55,488 nt of DNA from an uncultured Blautia sp. (GTDB taxonomy: Bacteria; Bacillota; Clostridia; Lachnospirales; Lachnospiraceae), in assembly GCA_946622645.1 (NCBI GenBank), contig CAMOQF010000004.1, positions 1-55,488 on the forward strand, in the 5' to 3' direction. The stretch's first letter is position 1; each line of letters starts with the position of its first letter. The position numbers and the translations under genes were made by a program. The notes beneath the pieces were generated by a model. It was not told the DNA's origin. It ran no database searches and worked only from the letters and a program-made list of their open reading frames with translations. This document shows positions 23,623 to 32,948 of the stretch, piece after piece.

Positions 23623-24486
23623 TCAGAAATCCTGTCTTATCATATTTTTAGGAGACGAACCGTATTCTTTCACAAATGCCCTATAAAAGACAGAATAATC
23701 CGAAAAGCCGGATTTCTCGCAGACTTCGGAAGGCTTTTTCCCATTCACAAGCGCGTCTTTGCACATAGCCAGTCTCTTCTTGATGATATACTGATGCAGC
23801 GAAATCCCCATCTGGTCCTTGAAAATGTGCGAAATATGATACTTACTGACATAAAACAACTCTGAGAGCGTATCCAGCCGAAGATCTTCGTTGATATGCT
23901 CTTCTATGTAGCGGATCAGGCTCTGCCGTAGGTTATCCCCGTTTTTGCCATACTTTTCCGGATGCAGACTTTCGTAGACTGTCCGGTTGAGGAACAGAAG
24001 CAGCTCATTGATCCCTAAAGCGACAGCTGTACGTCTTCCGAAACGGTCAGAGTAGATTTCTTCAATGACCTGAAAGACCTTACGCTGAACGGTGTTAAAA
24101 GACACTTCCTTGAAATGCCAGACAAACCCGCCGTTATCGGCTTTCCCGGTAAGGTACAGGAACTCATCAGAATGTACCTGCAGTTTGGCAAGAAAGCTTT
24201 TTGTTATCCAGAAAACGACCCGTCGGTAGGAAGCAGCGGGATTATGGACCTGAACATAGTGCTGCATACCGGGCGGGATGATCACCATATCCCCGTATTT
24301 CATCCGGTGAGAAGAATCAGCATAGAACATAGTCACATCCCCTTCCAGAAAAAAATAAAACTCGTAGTAGTTGTGGGAATGTTTTTCTACATTGCGAAAA
24401 TTGTAGTCTTTATAATAATAGATCTCAAAATCCTTTGAGATCATATACTGACGGTTCAGAAATACGGTGGAAAGATTATCTTTCAT
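23623..24486 (-). CDS. AraC-family transcriptional regulator
   Basis: A 287-residue regulator. The N-terminal cupin-type sensor domain (about 20-150) includes EKHSHNYYEFYFFLEGDV and IIPPGMQHYVQVHNP. Two helix-turn-helix motifs lie at the C-terminus (about 190-287), with LDTLSELFYVSKYHISHIF and EVCEKSGFSDYSVFYRAFVK. It is divergent from the beta-glucuronidase gene and probably controls that operon in response to a sugar or glucuronide. Its own promoter carries a palindrome just after the start site. Confidence 0.92.
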   Translation of the reverse strand: MKDNLSTVFLNRQYMISKDFEIYYYKDYNFRNVEKHSHNYYEFYFFLEGDVTMFYADSSHRMKYGDMVIIPPGMQHYVQVHNPAASYRRVVFWITKSFLAKLQVHSDEFLYLTGKADNGGFVWHFKEVSFNTVQRKVFQVIEEIYSDRFGRRTAVALGINELLLFLNRTVYESLHPEKYGKNGDNLRQSLIRYIEEHINEDLRLDTLSELFYVSKYHISHIFKDQMGISLHQYIIKKRLAMCKDALVNGKKPSEVCEKSGFSDYSVFYRAFVKEYGSSPKNMIRQDF

Positions 24487-24508
24487 GTGTACTCTCCTTT
24501 TAAGTCCA

Positions 24509-24562
24509 TGTCTGCGCAGACAAATATTAACATATTATAGCATGTTTTGCAATATATGTCAC
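24509..24562 (-). promoter_or_regulatory. araC-family gene promoter with 14-bp palindromic operator candidate
   Basis: On the minus strand GTGACA (24557-24562) and TATAAT (24534-24539) are 17 bp apart. A perfect 14-bp palindrome, TGTCTGCGCAGACA (24509-24522), sits at about +5 to +18 of the transcript, the usual position of a repressor roadblock. The likely glucuronidase promoter (TTGCAA at 24547-24552) overlaps it on the other strand. Confidence 0.65.
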
Positions 24563-24663
24563 AAGCCGGACAATATGCTGTTTTCAGGAATAATGGTAAG
24601 CTCTAGACACAAAGTAAAAAGACGAATCCTGGCCCATAAAAAGGAAAAGAAAGGAGGAAATAA

Positions 24664-26514
24664 ATGCTGTATCCAATAATGACGGAGTCAAGGCTCGTAA
24701 TGGATCTTTCCGGAACCTGGGATTTCCGTCTGGACAACGGAAATGGTTTTGCTGAAAAATGGTATGATAAACCGCTTGCGGAAGCAGAGCATATGCCGGT
24801 TCCGGCTTCCTACAACGATCTTAAGGAAGATGTGGATTTCAGGGACCATTGCGGGTATGCTTTCTATCAAAAAAGTTTTTCATTTCCGAAATCTCTTTTT
24901 GAACATCGTCACATCGTTCTGCGCTTCGAAGCGGTCACTCATTTTGCGAAGGTCTATCTGAACGGAAAAGAGATCGGAAGCCATCTGGGAGGATTTCTTC
25001 CCTTTGAATTTGAGATCGGAAAAGAACTGCAGAGCGAAAACCTGCTGACCATCGCCGTAGATAACCGGATTGACTATCACACGCTGCCTGTTGGAAATCT
25101 CGAGGATGTCTGGGGATCCAGGGGTAAGAACAAGGTTCAGAAAAAAGCAAATTATCCGAATTTTGATTTTTTCAATTACTGCGGAATCACAAGACCGGTC
25201 AGGCTCCTGGTGATGCCGGAAAACCATATTGAAGATATCACTGTGGTTCCCGAGGTTCAACTCACCGGCGACGGGAAAGGAAACGCGCTTCTTCGGTATT
25301 CCGTTCTCACCTGCGCCGCTGAAGGTTCTTCACAGCCGACTTGTAAGGTGGAGATCCTGGATCGTGAAAGACGCTGCGTTGGTGCTTCGGAGGGGGAAAC
25401 AGGTGAGATTTATATTGAGAATGCTTCTCTCTGGCAGCCGCTCGATCCTTTCCTGTATTATGTGAAGGTAAAGTTCGGAGAGGATATATACGAACTGCCC
25501 TACGGGATCCGGACGGTAGAGGTCCGCGGTACGGATTTCCTGATCAATGGAAAAGCGTTTTATTTTAAAGGTTATGGGAAACATGAGGATACGTTCCCCC
25601 ATGGACGGGGTGAGAATATCCCCATGTATGTAAAGGATCTGTCCCTGATGAAATGGCAGGGTGCCAACAGCTTCCGCTGCAGCCATTATCCATACAGCGA
25701 GGAGATGATGCGGCTTGCGGACCAGCAAGGTTTTGTGGTAATCGATGAGACGCCTGCCGTAGGGCTGAACCTGGCTTTTGGCGGGGGCGCGAATTTTGAA
25801 GGAAAAAAGAAGGGAACCTTTGACAAGGAGTCCGGTCTTCAGACCTTCCCGCATCATCAGGAGGTAATCCGGGACCTTATAGACAGAGATAAAAACTATG
25901 CCTGTGTGGTAATGTGGAATATCGCCAACGAACCGGACGGCTGCGGAGAAGGCGCTTTTGAATACTTTAAGCCTCTGTTTGAACAGGCTCATCGCCAGGA
26001 TCCTCAGAAAAGGCCGGTGTGCATTGCAAGCGCACAGATGGCCGGCGGTCCGGATACAGATATATCCGCCAGATTATCCGATGTAATCTGTCTGAACCGG
26101 TATTATGGATGGTATGAAGGGGGGCCGGATCTTCAGGAACCTGCACAATGGCTCCGCAGAGAACTGGCAGAATGGGAAAAGCTCGGGAAACCGCTGATGA
26201 TCACTGAATATGGGGCAGATACGGTTGCCGGTCTGCATGATACGGCACCGGTGATGTTTACAGAAGAATATCAGCTGGAGTATTACCGTATGAACAATCA
26301 GGTTCTGGATGAATTCCCCTTCGTAGTCGGAGAACACGCCTGGAATTTCGCGGACTTTGCCACCGGACAGGGAGTGAACAGGGTGCAGGGCAACAAAAAA
26401 GGCCTTTTTACAAGAGACCGCAGACCGAAACTTGCGGCACATTATTTCAAAGAACGTTGGCATGCGGTGCCGGACTATGATTATAAAAAAGATACACACA
26501 AGAAAGGAGAATGA
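24664..26514 (+). CDS. uidA: Beta-glucuronidase (GH2)
   Basis: A 616-residue GH2 enzyme that releases glucuronic acid from conjugates. It has the sugar-binding domain (about 10-185), the immunoglobulin-like domain (about 186-285) and the TIM barrel (about 286-600). The acid/base is E423 (IANEPDG) and the nucleophile E515 (ITEYGADT). N577-x-K579 in QGNKKGL is the motif that recognises the glucuronate carboxylate and separates these enzymes from galactosidases. The segment after ETPAVGLNLAF is nearly as long as loop 1 of E. coli GUS, so this may be a loop-1 type able to act on small glucuronides. The ribosome site is AAAGGAGG. No signal peptide is seen, so it is cytoplasmic. Confidence 0.93.
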   Translation: MLYPIMTESRLVMDLSGTWDFRLDNGNGFAEKWYDKPLAEAEHMPVPASYNDLKEDVDFRDHCGYAFYQKSFSFPKSLFEHRHIVLRFEAVTHFAKVYLNGKEIGSHLGGFLPFEFEIGKELQSENLLTIAVDNRIDYHTLPVGNLEDVWGSRGKNKVQKKANYPNFDFFNYCGITRPVRLLVMPENHIEDITVVPEVQLTGDGKGNALLRYSVLTCAAEGSSQPTCKVEILDRERRCVGASEGETGEIYIENASLWQPLDPFLYYVKVKFGEDIYELPYGIRTVEVRGTDFLINGKAFYFKGYGKHEDTFPHGRGENIPMYVKDLSLMKWQGANSFRCSHYPYSEEMMRLADQQGFVVIDETPAVGLNLAFGGGANFEGKKKGTFDKESGLQTFPHHQEVIRDLIDRDKNYACVVMWNIANEPDGCGEGAFEYFKPLFEQAHRQDPQKRPVCIASAQMAGGPDTDISARLSDVICLNRYYGWYEGGPDLQEPAQWLRRELAEWEKLGKPLMITEYGADTVAGLHDTAPVMFTEEYQLEYYRMNNQVLDEFPFVVGEHAWNFADFATGQGVNRVQGNKKGLFTRDRRPKLAAHYFKERWHAVPDYDYKKDTHKKGE

Positions 26515-26520
26515 CGTAAA

Positions 26521-27999
26521 ATGAAAAAACAGTTCACATGTGCTTTGGCGGCAATGATGGCAATATCAGCTCTGTCTCCTGCCATAACGGTGTCTGCAGA
26601 GGAAGAGAATTACAAAATGGTGATGGAGGTTGTCAACTATGGATTTGACGATCCGGATCTTCTCATGGTACAGGATGCAGTTAACAAGATCACTGTTCCG
26701 AAGATTGGCGTCGAGGTGGAATTTCTGACTGTTCCGATCATGGATCAGGCCACAAAACAGGGACTTCTTGTAGCCGGAGGCCAACAGATCGACCTGGTGG
26801 TAGCCGGGCTTCTGACAACGCCCTCCAATCTTGTATCCAGCGGACTTCTTCAGCCCATCACCGAATATGTGGAGGGCTCTGAAATTCTTTCCGGTCTGGC
26901 GGAAGGGATCCTCGAGGCATGCAGAGTAAACGGAGAGATCTATGCATATCCCGGATCGATCGCCAGCGGAAACAGGGTCTCTTTCTTCTATGATAAAGAT
27001 CTTGCCGAGGAATACAATATCGAAATGCCGGAAATGATCACTACTGCAGAAGACTGGGAGAAACTGTTTGAAGCTGTAATAGAAAGCGGTATGCCGCAGT
27101 ATGGGATCTCTCTTGGAGATGGTGTGGCGTGTGAGTACGAATGGACGCCTTTTGATTCTCTGGGCGATGACGCTCTTCTGTCCTACGGTGTGGTAATGGA
27201 TGCGAAAAACGGTACCACTGTAGAAAACTATTATGCTACGGAAGAATACATGCAGAAATGCCTGATGCACAGAGACTGGTTCGAAAAAGGATATTGCGTG
27301 CCGGATTCCATCAGCAACGGATATACTACTACTGATTCTATGAGCCAGGGACTGATGCTCGGCTTTGTTTCCAATTCCAATCCAGGAAACAGCGCAGCCT
27401 ACAAATCAAAGACCACCGGCAAAAATCTCGGAGAAGTTCCGATGACTGATATCATCACCAAATCAAGCAACGTACTGAATTTCTGCTGGGGTGTTTCTTC
27501 CTCCTGCGAAAGACCGGACAAAGTTGTAGAGTTCCTGGAACTGATGTTTTCCGATGCCGAGCTGGCAAATCTGCTTAACTATGGAATCGAAGGCGTTCAT
27601 TACACGACCACAGAGGGCAGCAAGATCATCGGCTATCCGGATGGGGTGGACGCCAACAACTGTGGATATGGATCTTTTGTAGGCACGTACGGAAACGTGA
27701 AAGATCTTTACCAGAGACCTCCGTTTACCGATGAAGATATTGAAGGTTTTGCCGATTTTATCTATCCGAACGCCGACACATCGAAATTCCTGGGATATAC
27801 ATTTGATCCCACCAATGTGACGACTGCGCTGACTGCAGTTGCTGCAGTGATCGGGCAGTATGCACCGGCTCTGGAATGCGGAATCGTAGATCCGGAAGAG
27901 AAGATCCCGGAATTCCTCGATGCTCTGGAGGCTGCCGGAATCGATGAAGTGATCGCGGAAAACCAGGCGCAGCTGGATGCATGGCTTTCAGCAAAATAA
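26521..27999 (+). CDS. Extracellular sugar-type solute-binding protein, orphan
   Basis: A 492-residue protein with a signal peptide (about 1-26, cleavage after VSA). The fold is that of large ABC sugar-binding proteins, with AYPGSIASGNRVSFFYDKDL, TTAEDWEKLFEAVIESG and a C-terminal helical end, similar to the LplA/DUF3502-type group. It starts 6 bp after the glucuronidase stop, so the two are co-transcribed. There is no lipobox cysteine, which is unusual for a Gram-positive binding protein, and no permease or ATPase gene follows. A terminator lies right behind it. It may bind a glucuronide and hand it to a transporter encoded elsewhere. Confidence 0.82.
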   Translation: MKKQFTCALAAMMAISALSPAITVSAEEENYKMVMEVVNYGFDDPDLLMVQDAVNKITVPKIGVEVEFLTVPIMDQATKQGLLVAGGQQIDLVVAGLLTTPSNLVSSGLLQPITEYVEGSEILSGLAEGILEACRVNGEIYAYPGSIASGNRVSFFYDKDLAEEYNIEMPEMITTAEDWEKLFEAVIESGMPQYGISLGDGVACEYEWTPFDSLGDDALLSYGVVMDAKNGTTVENYYATEEYMQKCLMHRDWFEKGYCVPDSISNGYTTTDSMSQGLMLGFVSNSNPGNSAAYKSKTTGKNLGEVPMTDIITKSSNVLNFCWGVSSSCERPDKVVEFLELMFSDAELANLLNYGIEGVHYTTTEGSKIIGYPDGVDANNCGYGSFVGTYGNVKDLYQRPPFTDEDIEGFADFIYPNADTSKFLGYTFDPTNVTTALTAVAAVIGQYAPALECGIVDPEEKIPEFLDALEAAGIDEVIAENQAQLDAWLSAK

Positions 28000-28060
28000 T
28001 CCCGTATCCTTGACGTTTCTCATGATCAGATGATATAGTTTCCTCATATTAAATCTGGAA

Positions 28061-28110
28061 GGGGCTGTGAAGCCTGAGGTTTTCAACCTCATTTTTCACA
28101 GCCCCCTTTA
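28061..28110 (+). terminator. Two-part hairpin terminator after the glucuronidase operon
   Basis: GGGGCTGTGAA (28061-28071) pairs with TTCACAGCCCC (28095-28105). An inner helix TGAGGTT/AACCTCA (28075-28081 with 28085-28091) stacks within it. CTTTATT follows. Confidence 0.8.
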
Positions 28111-28201
28111 TTATAAAATTATAATGTGATTTGTCACATCGACCCGCCGGCTGCTCAGATGCTTTCCTTGTAAAAACCGGAAATAAAGCCGCGCTGTCTG
28201 A

Positions 28202-28230
28202 TATACAAAACCCGACTGATATGCTATAAT
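28202..28230 (+). promoter_or_regulatory. Promoter of the cardiolipin synthase gene
   Basis: TATACA (28202-28207) and TATAAT (28225-28230) are separated by 17 bp, and TG precedes the -10 element by one base. The leader to the chosen start is about 90 bases. The rest of the 28000-28327 gap holds only the terminator above. Confidence 0.65.
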
Positions 28231-28327
28231 GACTGACAAAGAAACCGGACGAAAATGCAGCATTGACCGGCCGGATGAAGCAGATTGGCCGTGCAGGCAG
28301 AGCTGTCCAGGAGAGGAAGGATCGGAT

Positions 28328-29899
28328 ATGGAAAAACAGTCGACAGTCGAAGGAAAAGCCAAAACCAAAAACGGCGTAAAAAGGATGGTATTTGCCCTCC
28401 TGTCCATTGTATTGGAGCTCTTTGTCATTTTTACATTGCTGACAAGGCTTTCGGAGCATGCGTTCTGGATCGAAGCCGTCGTGAGGATCCTCGCTCTCGG
28501 ACTGGTACTCGGCATCTACGCGCAGAGCAGAACATCCGCCATGAAAATGCCCTGGATCATCCTGATCCTGACGGCGCCCTTCTTCGGCGTGACGCTCTAT
28601 CTGCTTGTCGGCGTGAACGGCGGAACACACGCGATGCGCAAGCGCTTCGACAGGATCGACAAAGAACTGCTTCCCCTGTTGTCCAAAAGGAAAAAGGAAA
28701 ACCTGACAGAGCTTCTGAGGGACATGGATCCCGCTGCGTCAGGCATCGCCTTGTATCTTGATCAGCAGTCCGGCTACCCCCTCTGGCAGAACACGGACGT
28801 CCTGTATTTTGATGACGCGGCAAAAGGGCTGGACGCTCAGCTCGAGGATATGCGGAAAGCCGAAAAGTTCATTTTTATGGAATATCACGCGATCGAAGAT
28901 GGCACGTCCTGGCACCGGATCGAGGAGGTCCTGGAAAAAAAGGCTTCGGAGGGCGTGGAGGTCCGTGTATTCTATGACGATATGGGCAGCATCGGTTTTA
29001 TCACCACCGACTTTGTCAAAAAGCTGAAAGGAAAAGGGATCGCCTGCCAGGTGTTCAACCCGTTCGGACCCGGCCTGAATCTCTTCCTCAACAACCGCGA
29101 CCATCGCAAGATCACCGTGATCGACGGAAAAGTGGGATATACCGGGGGCTACAACCTTGCGAATGAATACTTCAACCTGACCCACCCGTACGGAGAATGG
29201 AAGGACACCGGGATCCGTCTGGAGGGCGACGCCGTTCCGTCCCTCACGATCATGTTCCTGGAAATGTGGAATGCCGGAAAGCGGACCGGCGATTTCCAGG
29301 ACAAGGATTTTGGAAAATATCTGCCTGTATACAAGTATAAAGCAGTTCAGAAAGGCTTCATCCAGCCATACGGAGACTCTCCCATGGATCAGGAACAGGT
29401 CGGGGAAGAAGTCTACATCAGCATGGCCGAAAAAGCTGAAAAATACTGTTATTTTGTGACGCCTTATCTGATCCTCACCGATGAAATGACCCATGCGCTT
29501 GTCCTCGCTGCCAAGAGGGGCGTGGACGTCCGGATCATAACGCCCGGCATTCCGGACAAAAAGCTGGTCTACAACGTCACCCGTTCTTTCTATCCTGCTC
29601 TGGTCAAGAACGGCGTCAGGATCTATGAATGGACCCCCGGTTTCTGTCACTGTAAGATGAGCGTGGCTGATGACAAGATGGCCACCTGCGGCACGATCAA
29701 TATGGATTACCGGAGCCTCTACCATCACTTTGAAAACGGCTGCTGGATCTATGAAAAGAATATCGCGTCAGAGATCCGCCGTGATTTCGAGGTCATGATC
29801 TCACAAAGCACAGAGGTGACGAAGCAGTATCAGGAGGGAAAGAGTTCTTTCCTCAGATTTTCACAGCTGATCCTGCGGCTGTTTGCGGAACTGCTGTAA
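28328..29899 (+). CDS. cls: Cardiolipin synthase (phospholipase D superfamily)
   Basis: I choose the ATG at 28328 because GAGAGGAAGG lies just before it. The longer reading from 28229 has no ribosome site and overlaps the promoter. The 523-residue product has two N-terminal membrane helices (about 18-40 and 48-66) followed by PNAPLD-type linker sequence. Two HKD sites follow: HRKITVID with GYTGGYNLANEY, and HCKMSVAD with CGTINMDYRS. It condenses phosphatidylglycerol into cardiolipin at the membrane. The next gene follows 43 bp later. Confidence 0.92.
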   Translation: MEKQSTVEGKAKTKNGVKRMVFALLSIVLELFVIFTLLTRLSEHAFWIEAVVRILALGLVLGIYAQSRTSAMKMPWIILILTAPFFGVTLYLLVGVNGGTHAMRKRFDRIDKELLPLLSKRKKENLTELLRDMDPAASGIALYLDQQSGYPLWQNTDVLYFDDAAKGLDAQLEDMRKAEKFIFMEYHAIEDGTSWHRIEEVLEKKASEGVEVRVFYDDMGSIGFITTDFVKKLKGKGIACQVFNPFGPGLNLFLNNRDHRKITVIDGKVGYTGGYNLANEYFNLTHPYGEWKDTGIRLEGDAVPSLTIMFLEMWNAGKRTGDFQDKDFGKYLPVYKYKAVQKGFIQPYGDSPMDQEQVGEEVYISMAEKAEKYCYFVTPYLILTDEMTHALVLAAKRGVDVRIITPGIPDKKLVYNVTRSFYPALVKNGVRIYEWTPGFCHCKMSVADDKMATCGTINMDYRSLYHHFENGCWIYEKNIASEIRRDFEVMISQSTEVTKQYQEGKSSFLRFSQLILRLFAELL

Positions 29900-29942
29900 A
29901 GCGGGCAGGGCGCACGGGATCTGAAAGGAGGTGTGCCGTCAG

Positions 29943-30464
29943 ATGACCGTTTCGATGAAGACAGCCGCCGTCCCCGAGCTCAGGAAGACGATCTGTTCCT
30001 CCGCCATATTTCAGCAAGCGATGGCGCAGGAGCATCATTATGACACGACGCTCGGCAGGCATTCCGTCCTCGTGTACAGACAGGCGCTCAGGATCTGCAA
30101 AGCGCTCGAAAAAAAAGGGATCATGACAGACCGCAGATGCATCACTGTGGCATCTCTCTGTCATGATCTCGGTATGGTCGGCCGGAAAGACCGGTATAAA
30201 AATAATCTGGAGTGCTGTATAAAACATCCGCGGGCTACGCTTACAGAAGCCGGCAGGCTGATCGACGACATTGATCCGAAAACGGAAAAAGCCATCTTAA
30301 GCCATATGTGGCCGCTCGGCGTAAGGATCCCGACCTCCAGAGAAGGCTGGATCCTGGCAGCCGCGGACAAGATCGTTTCCACCGCAGGAACCGTACACAT
30401 CATCCTGCACATGCTGCCGGCAAAGCAGAAGCATGCCGGCAGACACATCTCTCCTCTTCGTTGA
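29943..30464 (+). CDS. Small HD-domain phosphohydrolase
   Basis: The ATG at 29943 is placed 9 bp after AAAGGAGGTG. A GTG at 29931 sits inside that ribosome site and is unlikely. The 173-residue product keeps the metal-binding pattern of HD proteins: H in LGRHSVLVYRQA, the HD pair in CHDLGMVGR, a further H in SHMWPLG and D in LAAADKIVS. It could hydrolyse a nucleotide or other phosphate ester. The substrate is unknown, and there is no GYP motif of c-di-GMP esterases. It follows the cls gene and may be co-transcribed. The converging serine dehydratase gene ends 5 bp away. Confidence 0.78.
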   Translation: MTVSMKTAAVPELRKTICSSAIFQQAMAQEHHYDTTLGRHSVLVYRQALRICKALEKKGIMTDRRCITVASLCHDLGMVGRKDRYKNNLECCIKHPRATLTEAGRLIDDIDPKTEKAILSHMWPLGVRIPTSREGWILAAADKIVSTAGTVHIILHMLPAKQKHAGRHISPLR

Positions 30465-30469
30465 ATCCA

Positions 30470-31672
30470 TTATTCTGCATAATAGATCTGGGCCAGTCCG
30501 CCGTGGGAAGTCTCCCTGTATTTTTCGTTCATGTCCCGGCCGGTCCGGTACATTGTCTCCACCACCTCGTCAAAAGAGATCTTCCGGGTGGAAAACAGGA
30601 ACCGGGACAGATTGACGGAGCTGATCGCACGCATGGCCGCGACCGCGTTTCTCTCGATGCAGGGGATCTGCACCAGGCCCTTCACCGGATCGCAGGTCAG
30701 GCCCAGGTTATGTTCCATGGCGATCTCCGCCGCGTATTCGATCTGTTCAATATTCAGCCCGTAGAGCGAAGCGAGCGCCGCCGCCGTCATGGAACAGGCG
30801 CTTCCGATCTCCGCCTGGCATCCGCATTCCGCTCCGGATATGCTCGCGTTGGTCCTGATCACATTCCCGATCAGCCCTGCGACCGCGAGGGCGTCAAGTA
30901 TCTCTTCTTCCGGGAACCCTTTTTCATTCTGCATATAGTACAGGACGGCCGGAAGCACGCCGCAGCTTCCGCAGGTCGGCGCGGTCACCACAATACTTTC
31001 ATCCGCGTTCTCTTCGCTGACCGCATACGCATATGCGGCTATCACACGGTTCATCGTCACATCTGCACTTTCGTTGTAGCAGCGCTTCTCAAACAGGATC
31101 TTCGCTTTTCTCGCGACGCCCAGGCCTCCGGGCAGTATCCCCTCCGTATGAAGCCCGCGTTCAACGGACGCCTTCATGGCTTCCCAGATCTCCTGCAGGA
31201 ACGCTTTTAAGGAAGGATCCTCGTAACGGTAGATAAACTGGGCGAGATTCAGGCTTCTCTCCTTGCAGAGCCACAGGATCTCCGTAAAATTCTTCTGCGG
31301 ATAGACTTCGATATCGTCCTCCGAATTCTCGTTTTCTATGCGGATCGAGCCTCCGCCGATGCTGAAGATGCGTTTGCTTTCGATCAGCGTCCCGTCCTTG
31401 AAGGCTTCGAACAGCATCGTGTTCGGATGGGGAAGATCATCCTCCGGGATCGTGCGGTCGTAGATCACCTCGATCCCCGGCAGGGCGGCTTCGATCGCCT
31501 TTCTTGTTCCATGGCCTTCACCCGTAAACGCCAACGAACCGAAAAGCGTCACGCGGAAGGCGTCCGCCTCCGGATGCCGTTTCCCAAAGACCCGCGCGGC
31601 GTGATAGGGACCTACCGTATGGGAGCTGGAAGGGCCGTTTCCGATCTTGTATACACTCTTAATGCTTTTCAT
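30470..31672 (-). CDS. sdaA: L-serine ammonia-lyase (single-chain, 4Fe-4S)
   Basis: A 400-residue enzyme converting L-serine to pyruvate and ammonia. The beta-type domain is N-terminal (SSSHTVGPYHAARVF and GSLAFTGEGHGTRKA) and the alpha-type domain C-terminal (APTCGSCGVLPAVLYY, GAECGCQAEIGSACSM, TCDPVKGLVQIPCIERN). The cysteines hold a labile 4Fe-4S cluster, as expected for an anaerobe. The gene lies 36 bp after a PfkB-type kinase gene in the same direction. With the glycine cleavage operon at the end of the window, it supports use of serine and glycine as nitrogen and carbon sources. Confidence 0.93.
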   Translation of the reverse strand: MKSIKSVYKIGNGPSSSHTVGPYHAARVFGKRHPEADAFRVTLFGSLAFTGEGHGTRKAIEAALPGIEVIYDRTIPEDDLPHPNTMLFEAFKDGTLIESKRIFSIGGGSIRIENENSEDDIEVYPQKNFTEILWLCKERSLNLAQFIYRYEDPSLKAFLQEIWEAMKASVERGLHTEGILPGGLGVARKAKILFEKRCYNESADVTMNRVIAAYAYAVSEENADESIVVTAPTCGSCGVLPAVLYYMQNEKGFPEEEILDALAVAGLIGNVIRTNASISGAECGCQAEIGSACSMTAAALASLYGLNIEQIEYAAEIAMEHNLGLTCDPVKGLVQIPCIERNAVAAMRAISSVNLSRFLFSTRKISFDEVVETMYRTGRDMNEKYRETSHGGLAQIYYAE

Positions 31673-31708
31673 TGTCTGTCCTCCATCTGCAGATTCGGAT
31701 TCTTTCTG

Positions 31709-32863
31709 TCATCGGACACAGGGATCTTTTTTATCCATGTCTGATGAATTCTTTTTCCAGCCGGCGCCGATCTTTTTTTCGATCTCGTCGAAGGTGATCA
31801 GGCCGCTCAGGGCGTCGTATGCTTCTACACAGGATGCGCCCGCAGCCGCGGCATACTGCAGACATTTCTGCAGAGGAAACCCTTCCAGCAAAGCCGTCAG
31901 AAAGGCGGCGATGCAGGTGTCTCCTGCTCCGGTCGCTGAGAGTACTTTACGGGGAACATAGGCTGGCTCAAAACCTTCAAGCCCCGCCCAGGATCCGACG
32001 GACGGTTCCAGAAGCTGAGCAAGGGATCTCAGTTTCTCTTCGGAAGCGGTCCTGAAATACAGACCCGGGGCGCCGCATTTGATCAGCAGGATCCTGCAGC
32101 CCATCTCCATGCACGCGTCCGCAAGCGGACGGACGTCTTCATCTAGATTCAGGAGCATGCACATGTCCCCGTTCCCGGCTCTTTTCCGGAGAGATTCGAA
32201 CCGGTCCCTGTCCAGCATAAACATCAGCTCTTCTATGCTGGGGACAAAGATGTCCACAAAGGGCAGCGTCTTTTGAAGGATCTTTCTCCAGTCCGCCCGG
32301 CCTGCTTCCGAATTCGGATCGACGGTGGCAAAATCCAGGGAGGTCGCCGTGCCGAAGGATCTCGCTTTTTTCATCACCTCGACCAGGCCTTCTCCCTCGT
32401 TTTCATACATCTTTTTCATCAGCGGCGCGTAGCCGAAGTGAAAAAGAGCCGTATCCCGCAGCAGATCTTCCGTCAGATCGTCTGCAGTAAAGGTATTGTT
32501 GGCGCCCGGATCATGCAGGAAGATCCGGTCGATGCCGGGAATCGCAAGCACGATGGTGTAGGCCGTATTCTCACCCGGCCTGCGGATCAGGTCTTTTTCT
32601 GCCTGCCGTTCCGCCAGGATGGCCTCGATCATGTTCCCGAAGGAATCGTCGCCGATCTTTCCGGCCAGGGAAACGTCCGCTCCGAAAAATTTCATCGCCA
32701 GGCCGGTGTTGGCCACCGAACCGCCGGTGTGGATGACTGCCGGACCGACATGCACCAATGTTCCGGGAGAAAGCAGCCCGCCTACATCCGGTGTTTTGCT
32801 TTCGTTAAACGTGGGGGTAATATCAATGCAGATATGGCCTGCTGCCACAGCTTTTTTCTTCAT
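31709..32863 (-). CDS. PfkB-family carbohydrate kinase
   Basis: A 384-residue kinase with the two PfkB signatures: HTGGSVANTGLAMKFFGADV near residue 45, and SATGAGDTCIAAFLTALLEG near residue 320, with the catalytic Asp in GAGD. It is longer than most ribokinase-type proteins (300-330). The extra length lies around 200-310 and at the C-terminus. It phosphorylates a sugar or nucleoside that cannot be named from sequence alone. It is upstream of and probably co-transcribed with the serine dehydratase gene. Confidence 0.88.
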   Translation of the reverse strand: MKKKAVAAGHICIDITPTFNESKTPDVGGLLSPGTLVHVGPAVIHTGGSVANTGLAMKFFGADVSLAGKIGDDSFGNMIEAILAERQAEKDLIRRPGENTAYTIVLAIPGIDRIFLHDPGANNTFTADDLTEDLLRDTALFHFGYAPLMKKMYENEGEGLVEVMKKARSFGTATSLDFATVDPNSEAGRADWRKILQKTLPFVDIFVPSIEELMFMLDRDRFESLRKRAGNGDMCMLLNLDEDVRPLADACMEMGCRILLIKCGAPGLYFRTASEEKLRSLAQLLEPSVGSWAGLEGFEPAYVPRKVLSATGAGDTCIAAFLTALLEGFPLQKCLQYAAAAGASCVEAYDALSGLITFDEIEKKIGAGWKKNSSDMDKKDPCVR

Positions 32864-32948
32864 AGATCTGTCTCACCTCTCTTCCACTATACACTGCCGC
32901 ATATGGTTTTGCAATTGTACGCAAGGGCATTTTTCCTATATTGCGCTT

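Noticed and set aside
29931-29943. GTG at 29931 as start of the HD protein
   Set aside because: It overlaps the ribosome site AAAGGAGGTG. The ATG at 29943 has proper spacing.
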